Below, one piece after another: positions 23,650 to 32,189 of a stretch of DNA of 64,000 nucleotides. Source of the DNA: Kineosporiaceae bacterium (GTDB lineage: Bacteria; Actinomycetota; Actinomycetes; Actinomycetales; Kineosporiaceae); the NCBI GenBank assembly GCA_016794595.1, contig JAEUJN010000043.1:124001-188000 (forward strand), given 5' to 3'. The first letter of the stretch is position 1; the number at the start of each line of letters is the position of its first letter. The notes under the pieces were generated by a model. The model was not told the origin of the DNA, ran no database searches, and worked only from the letters and a program-made list of their open reading frames with translations. The position numbers and the translations under genes were made by a program.

Positions 23650-23916
23650 TGTGGACAACTGGTGGACTGCATCGGGGTGTCACCCACAACCTGTGGACAA
23701 ACCTGGGGACAGAGTTTGTGATTCACGTGATCACATGCCCCTGACCTGCACCGATGGCGTCCACGGAGTGTGGAGGGAAGAAAGTCGGCGTGTCTGTTGG
23801 AGCGTGTCGGGCGAGCCGTCCGGCCGGCGGTCAACCGCCGATCGGGTGTCGATCACTCGGGCAGGAGTGGTGGATGTGACAACTGTGTCCACTGGTGGTG
23901 GACGGACTGTGGATAA
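23650..23916. promoter_or_regulatory. Cluster of three DnaA-box-like 9-mers between dnaB and the MATE gene
   Basis: TGTGGACAA occurs at 23650-23658 and 23692-23700, and TGTGGATAA, the reverse complement of the classic box TTATCCACA, at 23908-23916. All three have the same orientation. The middle copy forms CCACA-N3-TGTGG with the bases before it. The 484-bp gap 23447-23930 contains no convincing gene; apart from these sites I see only a palindromic TTCACGTGA at 23721-23729. The oriC of this chromosome should lie near dnaA beyond the window, so these boxes may regulate dnaB or titrate DnaA. Confidence 0.5.
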
Positions 23917-23930
23917 CCTCGGGGGCTCGC

Positions 23931-25394
23931 GTGGCTGATGCGAAGGCCCCGGAGCCGTCGCCGGAGCCTCCGTCCCAGCCTTCGCCGGAGCCGCCCTCCC
24001 GGCCTCCGTCGGAGCCTCCCTCGCCAGGCTCGGGAGGTGCCTCGCCGACGGCCGCCTCACCCGCCTCGGCGTCCCGGCGCGAGGTGCTCGCACTCGCCGT
24101 CCCCGCCCTGGGCGCGCTGATCGCCGAGCCCCTCTTCCTGCTCGCCGACTCCGCCATCGTCGGCCGACTCGGCACCACGGCCCTGGCCGGGCTCGGCCTG
24201 GCCGCCGCCATCCTCGGTGCGGTCGTCTACCTGTTCGTCTTCCTGGCCTACGGCACGACCGCCTCGGTCGCCCGGCGGCTCGGTGCCGGTGACCTGCGAG
24301 CCGCCCTGGCCCAGGGGGTGGACGGCATGTGGCTGGCTCTCGGGCTGGGCCTGGCCACCGCCGTCCTGCTGTTGGTGGCAGCACCCGCCCTGGTGGGCGC
24401 GTTCGGCCCCACCCCCGCGGTCGCCGAGCAGTCCGTGATCTACCTGCGGGCCTCGGTGCCCGGGCTGCCCGCGATGCTGCTCCTGCTCGCCGCCACCGGT
24501 GTCCTGCGAGGCCTGCAGGACACCCGCACCCCCCTGGTCGTCTACACGACCGGGGCGGCGGTCAACGCCGTCCTGAACCTGCTGTTGGTGCACGGCCTCG
24601 GGCCCGTCCCCCAGCTCGGGCTGGCGGGCTCGGGCCTGGGCACCGCCCTGACCCAGATCGGGATGGCCGTGGCGGTGGCGGTGGTGGTGGTCCGCGGCGC
24701 GCGGCGCCACCATGCCTCACTGCGTCCCGACCTGGCCGGCATCCTCGCCTCGGCGCGCAGCGGCGTCCCCCTGCTGGTGCGCACGCTCGCGCTGCGAGCG
24801 GCGATCCTGATCGCCACCTGGGCGGCCACCGACAAGGGAGAGGTCTCCCTGGCCGCCCACCAGGTCGTGGTCACCCTGTGGAGCCTGCTCGCCCTGGCCC
24901 TGGACGCGATCGCGATCGCCGCTCAGACCCTGACCGGTCGCTCACTGGGCGCGGGGGACGTCGCCGGCACCCGGGCGACCACCGCGCTGATGGTCCGCTG
25001 GGGGTGGTGGAGCGGCGCCGTTCTGGGGGCGGTGCTGCTGGTGGTGCGCACCTGGCTCGGGCCGCTGTTCGTCGACGACCCGGCGGTGTGGCAGGCGATG
25101 GCCGCGGCGCTGGTCGTGGCCGCGGTCGGCCAGCCGCTGTGCGGGTACGTGTTCGTGCTGGACGGCGTGCTGATCGGCGCGGGTGACGGGCGGTACCTGG
25201 CGACCACGGGGGTGATCCAGGTGCTGCTCTACGCCCCGCTGGCGGTGGCAGTCGTGGCGTTTGCGCCGTCCGGCACGGTCGGACTGGTGTGGGCCTGGGT
25301 GAGCTGGACGGGGTACATGCTGGCGCGGGCTGTCTTTCTCGGCGTCCGGGCCCGGGGCACGGCCTGGATGGTCACCGGCGCCGTCCGCACCTGA
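23931..25394 (+). CDS. MATE-family efflux transporter
   Basis: The protein has 487 residues with twelve predicted helices. The first block EVLALAVPALGALIAEPLFLLADSAIVGRLG and the second half EVSLAAHQVVVTLWSLLALALDAIAIAAQTLTGRSLGAGD are typical of the DinF-like MATE branch, which uses ion gradients to export drugs or metabolites. The first 40 residues are a soluble Pro/Ser/Glu-rich tail (EPSPEPPSQPSPEPPS). GTG 23931 is the most plausible start; an upstream GTG at 23895 would translate through the DnaA-like box. It ends five bases before a long palindromic repeat that probably serves as its terminator. Confidence 0.9.
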   Translation: MADAKAPEPSPEPPSQPSPEPPSRPPSEPPSPGSGGASPTAASPASASRREVLALAVPALGALIAEPLFLLADSAIVGRLGTTALAGLGLAAAILGAVVYLFVFLAYGTTASVARRLGAGDLRAALAQGVDGMWLALGLGLATAVLLLVAAPALVGAFGPTPAVAEQSVIYLRASVPGLPAMLLLLAATGVLRGLQDTRTPLVVYTTGAAVNAVLNLLLVHGLGPVPQLGLAGSGLGTALTQIGMAVAVAVVVVRGARRHHASLRPDLAGILASARSGVPLLVRTLALRAAILIATWAATDKGEVSLAAHQVVVTLWSLLALALDAIAIAAQTLTGRSLGAGDVAGTRATTALMVRWGWWSGAVLGAVLLVVRTWLGPLFVDDPAVWQAMAAALVVAAVGQPLCGYVFVLDGVLIGAGDGRYLATTGVIQVLLYAPLAVAVVAFAPSGTVGLVWAWVSWTGYMLARAVFLGVRARGTAWMVTGAVRT

Positions 25395-25399
25395 CCCTC

Positions 25400-25510
25400 C
25401 CCCAACCTGCTCATGCTCCGCGGGTGACGACTCGTGCTCCGTGGCCGACGGCCTGACAGCGATGTCAGCCGATCATGATCAGTCGGCTGCGGAGCATGAG
25501 CGGGTTGGGG
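25400..25510. repeat. 3'-end palindromic element, copy A
   Basis: Arms 25400-25421 and 25489-25510 match over 22 bp with one G-T pair and contain ATGCTCCGC / GCGGAGCAT. A second, partial CTCGTGCTCCG copy (25431-25441) follows the left arm in the same direction. The element begins five bases after the MATE stop codon. It shares design with copies B, C and D. Confidence 0.85.
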
Positions 25511-25584
25511 AGGCGTGTCGGCGGAGTGTCGGGGGTGGTGGTTATGGTGGTGGCGGATCGAGACCGGCAGCAGAGGAGAGCGCA

Positions 25585-25752
25585 ATGGGATTCCTGGACA
25601 AGGCCAAGGACCTGGCCGAGCAGCACGCCGACAAGGTCGAGGCAGCGGTCGACAAGGCCGGTGACCTGATCGACGACAAGACCGACGGCAAGTACGCAGA
25701 CAAGGTCGACCAGGCGCAGAACTTCGTCAAGGACAAGCTCCAGGAGAGCTGA
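25585..25752 (+). CDS. MT0933-like (Rv0909-type) small antitoxin-family protein
   Basis: A small 55-residue amphipathic helical protein, GFLDKAKDLAEQHADKVE at the start and DKAGDLIDDKTDGKYADKVD in the middle. It matches the family of Mycobacterium Rv0909/MT0933, named antitoxins from the Rv0909-Rv0910 pair. No partner toxin gene is adjacent here, so a toxin-antitoxin role is doubtful; many actinobacteria carry stand-alone copies. GGAG six bases ahead of ATG 25585 supports the start. Confidence 0.75.
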   Translation: MGFLDKAKDLAEQHADKVEAAVDKAGDLIDDKTDGKYADKVDQAQNFVKDKLQES

Positions 25753-25771
25753 ACCAGCAGCTCCCGAGCAC

Positions 25772-26008
25772 TCAGCGGGGATTCGGGTCGGGGGCCCGGG
25801 TCGCCTCCGGCTCCTCGGACTGTCGCTCCTCGGACTGTCGCTCCTCGGCCCGTTGCTCCTCGGACTGGGGCCGGCCGCTGCCGGGCTCGTCCCCCCGGTC
25901 CCCCAGGACGTCGTCCTCGTGCAGCTCGCTCGCCGCCGCACGGGCCTCGTCGATGCGCTCCTGCACCTGGTCGAGTCGCTCGTCGCCACTGGCCGGTTGT
26001 TCACTCAT
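25772..26008 (-). CDS. Small acidic hypothetical protein with EERQS repeats
   Basis: The 78-residue protein starts MSEQPASGDERLDQVQERIDEARAAASELHEDD, a short predicted helical segment seen in many small actinobacterial proteins of unknown role. Its C-terminal half is disordered and carries tandem EERQS units, encoded by a 15-bp direct repeat (roughly 25806-25865). The frame continues upstream to 26164, but ATG 26008 begins the conserved part. It converges on the MT0933-like gene and is divergent from the LigD-type polymerase gene. Confidence 0.55.
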   Translation of the reverse strand: MSEQPASGDERLDQVQERIDEARAAASELHEDDVLGDRGDEPGSGRPQSEEQRAEERQSEERQSEEPEATRAPDPNPR

Positions 26009-26087
26009 GGCCGGGCGGTGCCCGCAGGCACCGCACCCCAAACCCGGACGGCGTGCCGTCCCCGAACGCATCGGGCACTCTTCAGCG

Positions 26088-27053
26088 ATGGCCGTCTCGC
26101 GCAAGCCCCCCGCGGAGTCCCGGCTCGGCGTCGCGCTGAGCAGCCTGGACTCCCCCGTCGTCACCGGCGACGCGGTGACGAAGCGCGAGCTCGTCGACTA
26201 CCTGGACGGCGTGGCCGACCGGCTGGTGCCGCGGCTGACCGCCCGGGCGCTGTCCGTCGTCCGGGTGCGGCCGGGGCAGCAGCCGTTCATGCAGAAGAAC
26301 CTGCCGGCCCACGCCCCGGACTGGATCCCGACCCTGCCGGTGTGGAGCCAGGGTGGCAACCGGGAGATCCGCTACCCGCTGTGCAACGAGCCCCGCACCC
26401 TGCTCTGGTTCGCCAACCAGCGCGCCGTCGAGTATCACCCCTTCCTGTTCCGCGGGCACGACTGGGACGCGCCCACCGAGCTGATCATCGACCTCGACCC
26501 ACCCGAGGGCGCCGGGTTCGATCGCGTGGTGGACGCCGCCCGCGCCGTCCGCGAGGCCCTGGCCCACTCGGGACTGGCCGGCGCGGTGAAGACCAGCGGC
26601 GCCAAGGGTGCCCACGTCGTGGTGCCCCTGGCCGAGGGCACCACCGCGGAGGAGGCGGCCGCGGCGACCCGCGCGCTGGCCGCTCGGGCGGAACGCCTGG
26701 CGCCACAGGCCACCACCACCGCGTACCTGCGCGCGGATCGCGGCGGCAAGGTGTTCCTGGACTCGACCCGCTCCGGGGGCGGCACCGTGGTCGCCGCCTA
26801 CAGCCCGCGGGTCCGGCCGGGGCTGCCGGTCTCGTTCCCGGTGGCCTGGGACGAGCTCGAGGCGATCGACCCGCGAGAGGTCACCGTCCGCACCGCTCTG
26901 GAGATGCTCGGCGGGCAGGATCGGTGGACGCAACTGCTGCCCGCACCGCAGTCCCTGGACGCCGGCCTGGTCGCCGAGGGGCGCACCATTCCGGTCGCTC
27001 GGGTCGCGGCGATGCACGAGGGCAAGCGGCGCAAGCGGGACCACAAGGCCTAG
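26088..27053 (+). CDS. LigD-type polymerase domain protein (PolDom, archaeo-eukaryotic primase family)
   Basis: A stand-alone polymerase domain of 321 residues. It shows the LigD PolDom motifs: MQKNLPAHAPDWIPTLPVWS, the catalytic acids in LIIDLDPPEG, the SGAKGAHVVVPL loop and VFLDSTRSGGGTVVAAYSPR. In bacterial non-homologous end joining this domain fills gaps with ribonucleotides in a complex with Ku and ligase. Neither a Ku gene nor a ligase domain is present in this window. ATG 26088 is chosen as the start of conserved sequence; there is no strong ribosome site, and a leaderless start is possible. Confidence 0.9.
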   Translation: MAVSRKPPAESRLGVALSSLDSPVVTGDAVTKRELVDYLDGVADRLVPRLTARALSVVRVRPGQQPFMQKNLPAHAPDWIPTLPVWSQGGNREIRYPLCNEPRTLLWFANQRAVEYHPFLFRGHDWDAPTELIIDLDPPEGAGFDRVVDAARAVREALAHSGLAGAVKTSGAKGAHVVVPLAEGTTAEEAAAATRALAARAERLAPQATTTAYLRADRGGKVFLDSTRSGGGTVVAAYSPRVRPGLPVSFPVAWDELEAIDPREVTVRTALEMLGGQDRWTQLLPAPQSLDAGLVAEGRTIPVARVAAMHEGKRRKRDHKA

Positions 27054-27164
27054 AGCAGGACCCCCTCGGCGCCGGCCACCCCTGTTCGCGGCGCGGCGTC
27101 GGAAACCGCCCCGAGCCTCTGTGATGAGCTGGGCCACCAGTCCCATCTGATCGGAGAGGGCCGC

Positions 27165-28607
27165 ATGCACCAGGTCGAGGTCGACGGCGTCCCCGTGGTC
27201 TGGCAGCACGCACCCGGGCCGCTGCGAGCATCGTTGCTCTTCCGAGTCGGCCGCCGAGACGAGACCTTCGTGACCGGTGGAATCACCCACTTGGTGGAAC
27301 ATCTCGCGATGGGCGCGCTCGGCCGGACCCACCTGGACTGCAATGCGACAGTCGAACTGGGGGTGACCAGCTTCACCGCCACCGGCCGCGAGGATGCCGT
27401 GGTGGAGTTCCTCGCCCGGATCTGCGCCGCCCTGAGCGACCTCCCCACCGACCGGCTGGCGACCGAGGCCTCGGTCGTGCGCGCCGAGAACAGCGTCGTC
27501 GATCATCCTGCCATCGCGATCCTGCTCGCCTGCCGATACGGCGCCCGAGGGGTCGGCCTGGCCGGTTTCGACGAACCGGCACTGTCCGCGCTGACCGCCG
27601 GGCAGGTACGGGCCCACGCCGGGCGGTACTTCGTGCGCGGCAACGCAGCGCTGACCCTCACCGGGCCGCCACCGGCCGCGCTCAACCTGCCCTTGCCGGA
27701 CGGCGGCCAACAGTCATTGCTCCCGGGCACGCCGCTGCCACTTCCGCGGCCCACCTGGTCGGACCACCCGCTCGACGGGGTGGCCCTCGGCATGACCGGC
27801 CCGGACGTCGAGGCACTCGCCACCGGTGCGCGGATCCTCCGGAACCGGCTCGAGGACGACCTGCGCCACCACCGTGGCCTGGCCTACGACATCGGCTGGG
27901 GCAGCCATCTCATCCGCCCGGACCAGGCACACATAGCGCTGCACCTGGACCCACGCACCCCTGACGTCCCTACCGTGGCCCGCGCCAGCGTGCAGGCCCT
28001 CCGCGCCCTGGCCGAGGCCGGGCCGACCGAGGAGGACCTGGCCCACGACCTGTCCGGGTTCAGCGAGTTCGTCGCCGATGAGCGGACGATCCCCGACGCA
28101 CTCGACGCCTACGCCGCCGACCTGCTCGCCGGACGGCCACCCCTGACCGCCGCCCAGCGGCTGCACGCCCGCGAGCAGGTCACCGGTGACCAGGTGCGCG
28201 CCGCCGTCCAGGAAGCCGTCGGCAGCCTGCAACTGCTCGTGCACGAGCAGGCCGACCTGGACGCCGTCGCCGAGGGGGTCCACTTGGTGCGCGAACCGCG
28301 ATCGGTCATCGCACCGGTCACCGGCCGCACTCTCAGGCGCCGACTCTTCTCCGATGCCCCCCGAGGGTCCAGCCTCACCATCGGCGACCAGGGCCTGACC
28401 CTGCAGGCGGACGGCGTGACCACCACCGTGCGGTTCGCCGACCTGGTCGGCGTCGCCCGGCACCCCGAGGGCTTCTACTGCGTCACGGGCGTCGACGGTC
28501 TCAGCATCCCGGTCGATGCCGCCGACTGGAAGGACGGCGAGGCCGCCGTCGCCTTGCTCCGCCGCCACGCCCCCGACCACTTCTGGTTCGACAGCGAGTC
28601 CGACTGA
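27165..28607 (+). CDS. M16-family metallopeptidase-like protein with C-terminal extra domain
   Basis: The first 330 residues resemble the insulinase/processing-peptidase fold. The inverted zinc motif HLVEH (H42-x-x-E45-H46) is intact, and the third ligand is probably E108 in VVRAENSVVDHP. The gap between them is shorter than in most M16 enzymes. The second half (PTWSDHPLDGVALGM, NRLEDDLRHHRGLAYDIGW) matches the second M16 lobe. About 90 residues at the C-terminus (LTIGDQGLTLQADGVTTTVRFADLVGV) look like a small beta-rich, PH-like domain. The protein lacks a signal peptide, so it is cytoplasmic. It stands alone, without an obvious operon partner. Confidence 0.75.
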   Translation: MHQVEVDGVPVVWQHAPGPLRASLLFRVGRRDETFVTGGITHLVEHLAMGALGRTHLDCNATVELGVTSFTATGREDAVVEFLARICAALSDLPTDRLATEASVVRAENSVVDHPAIAILLACRYGARGVGLAGFDEPALSALTAGQVRAHAGRYFVRGNAALTLTGPPPAALNLPLPDGGQQSLLPGTPLPLPRPTWSDHPLDGVALGMTGPDVEALATGARILRNRLEDDLRHHRGLAYDIGWGSHLIRPDQAHIALHLDPRTPDVPTVARASVQALRALAEAGPTEEDLAHDLSGFSEFVADERTIPDALDAYAADLLAGRPPLTAAQRLHAREQVTGDQVRAAVQEAVGSLQLLVHEQADLDAVAEGVHLVREPRSVIAPVTGRTLRRRLFSDAPRGSSLTIGDQGLTLQADGVTTTVRFADLVGVARHPEGFYCVTGVDGLSIPVDAADWKDGEAAVALLRRHAPDHFWFDSESD

Positions 28608-28780
28608 CCCGGTCGGCAGCCCCCGCCCAGATCTGGCAGCTGCCCCAGCCACTCGCCGTGCCCGACGGCGTCGTGGTGCTGGGTCGATCTCGTGTGCATC
28701 CGGGTGCATCCGTGGTGCCACCTGCGCCCGAATACCCGGCAACAGCTCGTGACCACCACCCCCACCCCAAGGAGCGCGTC

Positions 28781-29449
28781 ATGCAGCACGTTCGCCGGAT
28801 CGTCACCGGACTGGTTGCCGCCGGAGTCGGCCTGACCTCGATGGGTCTGGCTGCGCCTGCCCAGGCCGCCGCGCCGTCCGCCCCCGCCAGCTCCCATGGC
28901 TCTCGCAGCCTGGCTGCCGTCCTGACCTCGGACGGCAACCAGTTCGACCACAACTGGCACGACTACGACATCGTGACCGAGGCGGCGCTCGCCGTCCTGA
29001 AGGCCAAGCCGAACAGCCCGGTGAAGGTGATCACCGACGGGAAGACGCCGATCACCGTGTTCGCGCCCAACGACCGGGCCTTCCGCCGGTTGGCCACCGA
29101 CCTGTTCCACAAGCACTACCGCTCCGAGAAGGCCGTGTTCACCGACCTGGCCACCAAGGTCGGCGTCGACACCATCGAGAACGTGCTGCTCTACCACGTC
29201 GTCCCGGGCAAGACGATCACGGCGAAGCAGGCACTCGGCCTGCCGCGCAACGCGGCCGTCGCGACTGCGTTGCCGGGCGCCTCGTTCCGGGTGCACGTGC
29301 GGGACCGGCACCCGGTGACGGTCGAGCTGAAGGACAACGACCGCAACGACACCAACCCGTACCTGCTGCGCACTCAGCTCGACCTGAACAAGGGCAACAA
29401 GCAGATCGCCCACGGCATCAACCGGGTGCTGCGCCCGGTCGACCTGTGA
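28781..29449 (+). CDS. Secreted fasciclin (FAS1) domain protein
   Basis: The 222-residue protein has a signal peptide ending in AQA near residue 29 and a single FAS1 domain with the H1 motif TVFAPNDRAFRRL and the H2-region YHVVPGKTI, closing with NGIN-like HGINRVL. FAS1 proteins act in adhesion at the cell surface, as in mycobacterial MPT70/MPT83. There is no lipobox, so it is probably released. AAGGAG six bases before ATG 28781 gives a strong start. A hairpin downstream (29482-29522) ends the transcript. Confidence 0.9.
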   Translation: MQHVRRIVTGLVAAGVGLTSMGLAAPAQAAAPSAPASSHGSRSLAAVLTSDGNQFDHNWHDYDIVTEAALAVLKAKPNSPVKVITDGKTPITVFAPNDRAFRRLATDLFHKHYRSEKAVFTDLATKVGVDTIENVLLYHVVPGKTITAKQALGLPRNAAVATALPGASFRVHVRDRHPVTVELKDNDRNDTNPYLLRTQLDLNKGNKQIAHGINRVLRPVDL

Positions 29450-29481
29450 GTCTGCCCCTGAGTCCGGTCTGAACGTCACGA

Positions 29482-29522
29482 GAGGGCGGTCCCGATCCGC
29501 GTGCCGGGTCGGGACCGCCCTC
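29482..29522. terminator. Hairpin between convergent fasciclin and vapC genes
   Basis: GAGGGCGGTCCCGA (29482-29495) pairs perfectly with TCGGGACCGCCCTC (29509-29522) and extends inward by three more pairs past a wobble. No T-run follows, as is usual for actinobacterial terminators. It can serve both strands. Confidence 0.75.
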
Positions 29523-29587
29523 GTCGTGATCACCGTGAGGGACCTACTCGAACCGGGCGGTGGGTACCGCGGACGCCCTGGACTCCC

Positions 29588-30019
29588 TCACGCCTGCAGT
29601 TGGTCCACGAGCAATGGGACGCCGGAGGCGCGGGCGGCATCAGCCAGCGCGCGGTCGCACGTACCCAGCGCGAGCCCGGTGCGCTCGGCGAGCCAGAGGT
29701 AGGCGGCGTCGCAGGCGGTGAGCCCACGGTGCCAGGCCAGGCCCACCAATGAGGAGATCACCGGCTGAACGAACTCGGCGTGGGCAACTCGGATCGGCAG
29801 CCGGACCAGGGTCTCACTCGCCCTGATCGCCTGAGCGGCGCTCATCCGCCCCCGGCGCTGGGCGCCGACGATGACGTTGGCGATCTCGTACTCCCACAGG
29901 GGCGGGACCACGGCCTCGTGGGTGGTGAGCAGGTCGAGTGCCGCCTCGGTCGCTGCCGTCTGCTCGTCCTCGAAGAGCCAGGCAGCGGCCAAGGAGGCAT
30001 CGAGGACGAATCGGCTCAC
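29588..30019 (-). CDS. VapC-type PIN-domain toxin
   Basis: A complete PIN protein of 143 residues. It has FVLDASLAAAWLFEDE (first catalytic Asp), PLWEYEIANVI (conserved Glu), LTACDAAYLWLAERTGLALGTCDRAL (two further Asp), so the acid set is whole. The GTG start overlaps the stop of the Phd-type antitoxin (GTGA). The predicted activity is RNA cleavage when unbound. It is the second intact PIN toxin in the window and pairs with a different antitoxin class from the one at 17.4 kb. Confidence 0.88.
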   Translation of the reverse strand: MSRFVLDASLAAAWLFEDEQTAATEAALDLLTTHEAVVPPLWEYEIANVIVGAQRRGRMSAAQAIRASETLVRLPIRVAHAEFVQPVISSLVGLAWHRGLTACDAAYLWLAERTGLALGTCDRALADAARASGVPLLVDQLQA

Positions 30020-30249
30020 CGCCTGCCCTCGTTGATCAGCTCGCGGATCGAGGCCTCCCCGCGGCGGATGCCCGTGCGGGCGATCCGCAGCTCGGCCACC
30101 GCTGTCGCGGCATCCGCACGGTGCTGCACCGGCACCAACCGGGCGATCTCTCGACCGTGCCGGGTGATCGCCACCGATTCCCCGGCCTCGACCCGCTGCA
30201 GCAAGCGGGCGAGATGGGTCTTGGCCTCATAGGCACCCACCGTCTCCAT
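30016..30249 (-). CDS. Phd/YefM-type antitoxin
   Basis: The 77-residue protein has VGAYEAKTHLARLLQRVEAGESVAITRHGREIARLVP, the N-terminal Phd/YefM fold that both binds DNA and dimerises. The C-terminal tail (about residues 45-77) would wrap the toxin. It lies directly upstream of its PIN toxin and is preceded by a partial palindrome likely used for autorepression. Confidence 0.85.
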   Translation of the reverse strand: METVGAYEAKTHLARLLQRVEAGESVAITRHGREIARLVPVQHRADAATAVAELRIARTGIRRGEASIRELINEGRR

Positions 30250-30256
30250 GAGAACA

Positions 30257-30275
30257 GACTAGTTGTAGACCAGTC
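30257..30275. promoter_or_regulatory. Possible autorepression site of the Phd/VapC pair
   Basis: GACT-A-GT-N5-AC-C-AGTC is a 19-bp imperfect inverted repeat beginning seven bases upstream of the antitoxin start. Location and symmetry fit a TA operator. Confidence 0.4.
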
Positions 30276-30300
30276 GGCTGCCTGCAGCAAACAAGCTGAG

Positions 30301-30343
30301 GGCGGGTTCCCGACCACGCGGGGAGCGTGGTCGGGAACCCGCC
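30301..30343 (-). terminator. Terminator hairpin of the rpsF-ssb-rpsR-rplI operon
   Basis: Perfect 19-bp arms (30301-30319 and 30325-30343) with a five-base loop lie 23 bases downstream of the rplI stop. The stem is very stable and lacks a U-tract. Confidence 0.85.
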
Positions 30344-30366
30344 GGGGTAGCCGCGTAGGACTGGGA

Positions 30367-30816
30367 CTACTTGTCGGCGACGACCTTGACGGCCACCTTC
30401 GCCTGCACCTCGGGGTGCAACCGGACGCTGACCGTGTACTCGCCGGTCGACTTGATCGGCTGGGTCAGTTCGACCTTGCGGCGGTCGACCTGCGGTCCGC
30501 CGACGGCGGCCACGGCGGCCGCGACGTCCGCGGTGGTGACCGCACCGAACAGCCGGCCGTTGGCCCCGGCCCGCACGGTCAGGGTGACCGGCTTGCCCTC
30601 GAGGCTGGCGCGCAGGGCCTGCGCGTCCTCGAGCGTGGAGACCTCGCGCGCCGTCCGGGCCGCCCGGATCGAGGCGACCTGCTTCTCGCCGCCCTTGGTC
30701 CAGGCAACGGCCAGACCACGGGGCAGCAGGTAGTTGCGGCCGTAGCCGTCCTTGACCTCGACCACGTCGCCGGGGGTGCCGAGGCCGGTGACCTCCTGGG
30801 TCAGGATGAGCTTCAT
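30367..30816 (-). CDS. rplI: 50S ribosomal protein L9
   Basis: The 149-residue protein begins [36 protein letters not shown], the L9 N-terminal domain that binds 23S rRNA. A charged central helix follows, then the C-terminal domain ending ALHPEV-like [19 protein letters not shown]9 helps keep the reading frame. It is the last gene of the rpsF-ssb-rpsR-rplI operon, 22 bp after rpsR, and is followed by a strong hairpin. Confidence 0.98.
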   Translation of the reverse strand: MKLILTQEVTGLGTPGDVVEVKDGYGRNYLLPRGLAVAWTKGGEKQVASIRAARTAREVSTLEDAQALRASLEGKPVTLTVRAGANGRLFGAVTTADVAAAVAAVGGPQVDRRKVELTQPIKSTGEYTVSVRLHPEVQAKVAVKVVADK

Positions 30817-30838
30817 CGTCCTTGTCCTCCGTCCTGGC

Positions 30839-31075
30839 TCAGCGGGCCGAGCTCGAGTACGGCAGCAACGCCATCTCACGCGCGTTCTTGACCGCCTTGG
30901 CGATCTCACGCTGCTGCTGCACCGACACCCCGGTCACCCGGCGCGCACGGATCTTGCCGCGGTCGGAGATGAACTTGCGCAGGACGGTGACGTCCTTGTA
31001 GTCCACCTTCTCGACGCCGGCGGACTTCAGCGGGTTGGACTTCTTCTTGGGCTTGCGGACAGGTGGCTTGGCCAT
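30839..31075 (-). CDS. rpsR: 30S ribosomal protein S18 (cysteine-free type)
   Basis: Small-subunit protein of 78 residues with [20 protein letters not shown], then [20 protein letters not shown] and the C-terminal [11 protein letters not shown]. It has no CxxC zinc motif, so it is the C-minus form found in many actinobacterial rpsF operons. S18 pairs with S6 on 16S rRNA. The start [12 protein letters not shown] is fixed by homology; the open frame upstream is not protein-like. Confidence 0.97.
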   Translation of the reverse strand: MAKPPVRKPKKKSNPLKSAGVEKVDYKDVTVLRKFISDRGKIRARRVTGVSVQQQREIAKAVKNAREMALLPYSSSAR

Positions 31076-31220
31076 CGTGGTGCTCTCCTCCTCGAAGAGC
31101 CCGGGACGGTGTGAGACCGATCCGGGATGGTCGTTGGTCAACAGGGATTCAGGTCGTGCCAGGTGGCAGCTGCCGGTTTTCGGGGCTGCCAGTGCAGTCA
31201 GGACGAAGCGGTCGAGAGGG

Positions 31221-31778
31221 TCAGAACGGAGGTTCCTCGTGCGAGCCCCCGAACCCACCGCCGGACGACGAGCCGCCACCGGAGGGGCCGGTGGCCCACG
31301 GGTCGTCGGCAGGACCCTGTGAGCTCCCACCGCCACCGCCGTACCCGCCGCCCGAACCGCCGCCGGAGTACCCACCGCCTCCGCCGCCTCCGAAGCCGCC
31401 GCCCCCGCCACCCCGCTGGGTGCGGTTGACCTTGGCCGTGGCGTAGCGCAGGGAGGGGCCGACCTCGTCGACGTCCAGCTCGACCACGGTGCGCTTCTCG
31501 CCCTCCTTGGTCTCGTACGAGCGGCTCTTCAGCCGGCCGCTGACCAGCACCCGGGTGCCGCGCTGCAGCGACTCGGCGGCGTTCTCGGCCGCCTCACGCC
31601 ACACCGAGCAGCGCATGAAGAGGGTCTCGCCGTCCTTCCACTCGTTCGCCTGGCGGTCGAACGTGCGGGGGGTGGAGGCGACGGTGAAGTTCGCGACCGC
31701 GGCCCCGGACGGCGTGAAGCGCAGTTCGGGGTCGTTGGTCAGGTTGCCGATGATGGTGACGACGGTCTCGCCGGCCAT
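31221..31778 (-). CDS. ssb: Single-stranded DNA-binding protein
   Basis: A 185-residue SSB. The OB fold occupies about residues 1-115 ([18 protein letters not shown], then [18 protein letters not shown]). It is followed by a Gly/Ser/Tyr linker of about 50 residues and the acidic tip EEPPF that recruits partner proteins. The start MAGETVV is set by homology. It lies between rpsF and rpsR as in other actinobacteria. The G-rich linker is encoded by low-complexity DNA (31240-31420) and may vary in length. Confidence 0.98.
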   Translation of the reverse strand: MAGETVVTIIGNLTNDPELRFTPSGAAVANFTVASTPRTFDRQANEWKDGETLFMRCSVWREAAENAAESLQRGTRVLVSGRLKSRSYETKEGEKRTVVELDVDEVGPSLRYATAKVNRTQRGGGGGGFGGGGGGGYSGGGSGGGYGGGGGSSQGPADDPWATGPSGGGSSSGGGFGGSHEEPPF

Positions 31779-31887
31779 GGCAGTCCAGCTTTCCTGGGTC
31801 TCGGGCGAACGCTGCGGGTCGAGCGATCGATCTTCCACCCCGTCAGGGGTGGTCGACGACAGCTCTATCTCGAGGGACCGACAACCC

Positions 31888-32178
31888 TCAGCGGGCGCCG
31901 GGGCGGACGAGCTTGGTGCGCAGCACGGCCTCGTTGAGGTTCAGCTGACGGTCGAGCTCCTTGGCCACGGCGGGCTCGGTGGTCATGTCGACCACCGCGT
32001 AGATGCCCTCGGTCTTCTTCTTGATCTCGTAGGCCAGCTTGCGCCGGCCCCAGATGTTGACGTTCTCGACCGTTCCGTCGGCCTTGCGGACGACGTTCAG
32101 GAACTTGTCGAGGGACGGGGCGACGGTGCGCTCCTCGAGATCGGGGTCGAGGATCACCATCAGCTCGTAGTGACGCAT
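31888..32178 (-). CDS. rpsF: 30S ribosomal protein S6
   Basis: The 96-residue protein begins [19 protein letters not shown] and has [24 protein letters not shown], the S6 fold that binds S18 and 16S rRNA. It is first in the rpsF-ssb-rpsR-rplI operon. A strong ribosome site (AAAGGAGG at 32191-32198) precedes the ATG. The upstream region holds stable hairpins that may form an autoregulatory leader. Confidence 0.98.
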   Translation of the reverse strand: MRHYELMVILDPDLEERTVAPSLDKFLNVVRKADGTVENVNIWGRRKLAYEIKKKTEGIYAVVDMTTEPAVAKELDRQLNLNEAVLRTKLVRPGAR

Positions 32179-32189
32179 GCTGAGAACCC

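Noticed and set aside
23718-23736. GATTCACGTGATCAC, a parS-like palindrome near dnaB
   Set aside because: The TTCACGTGA core is present, but three flanking positions disagree with parS.
31063-31446. Plus-strand frames opposite ssb, rich in Pro
   Set aside because: They are the antisense reading of the Gly-rich SSB linker.
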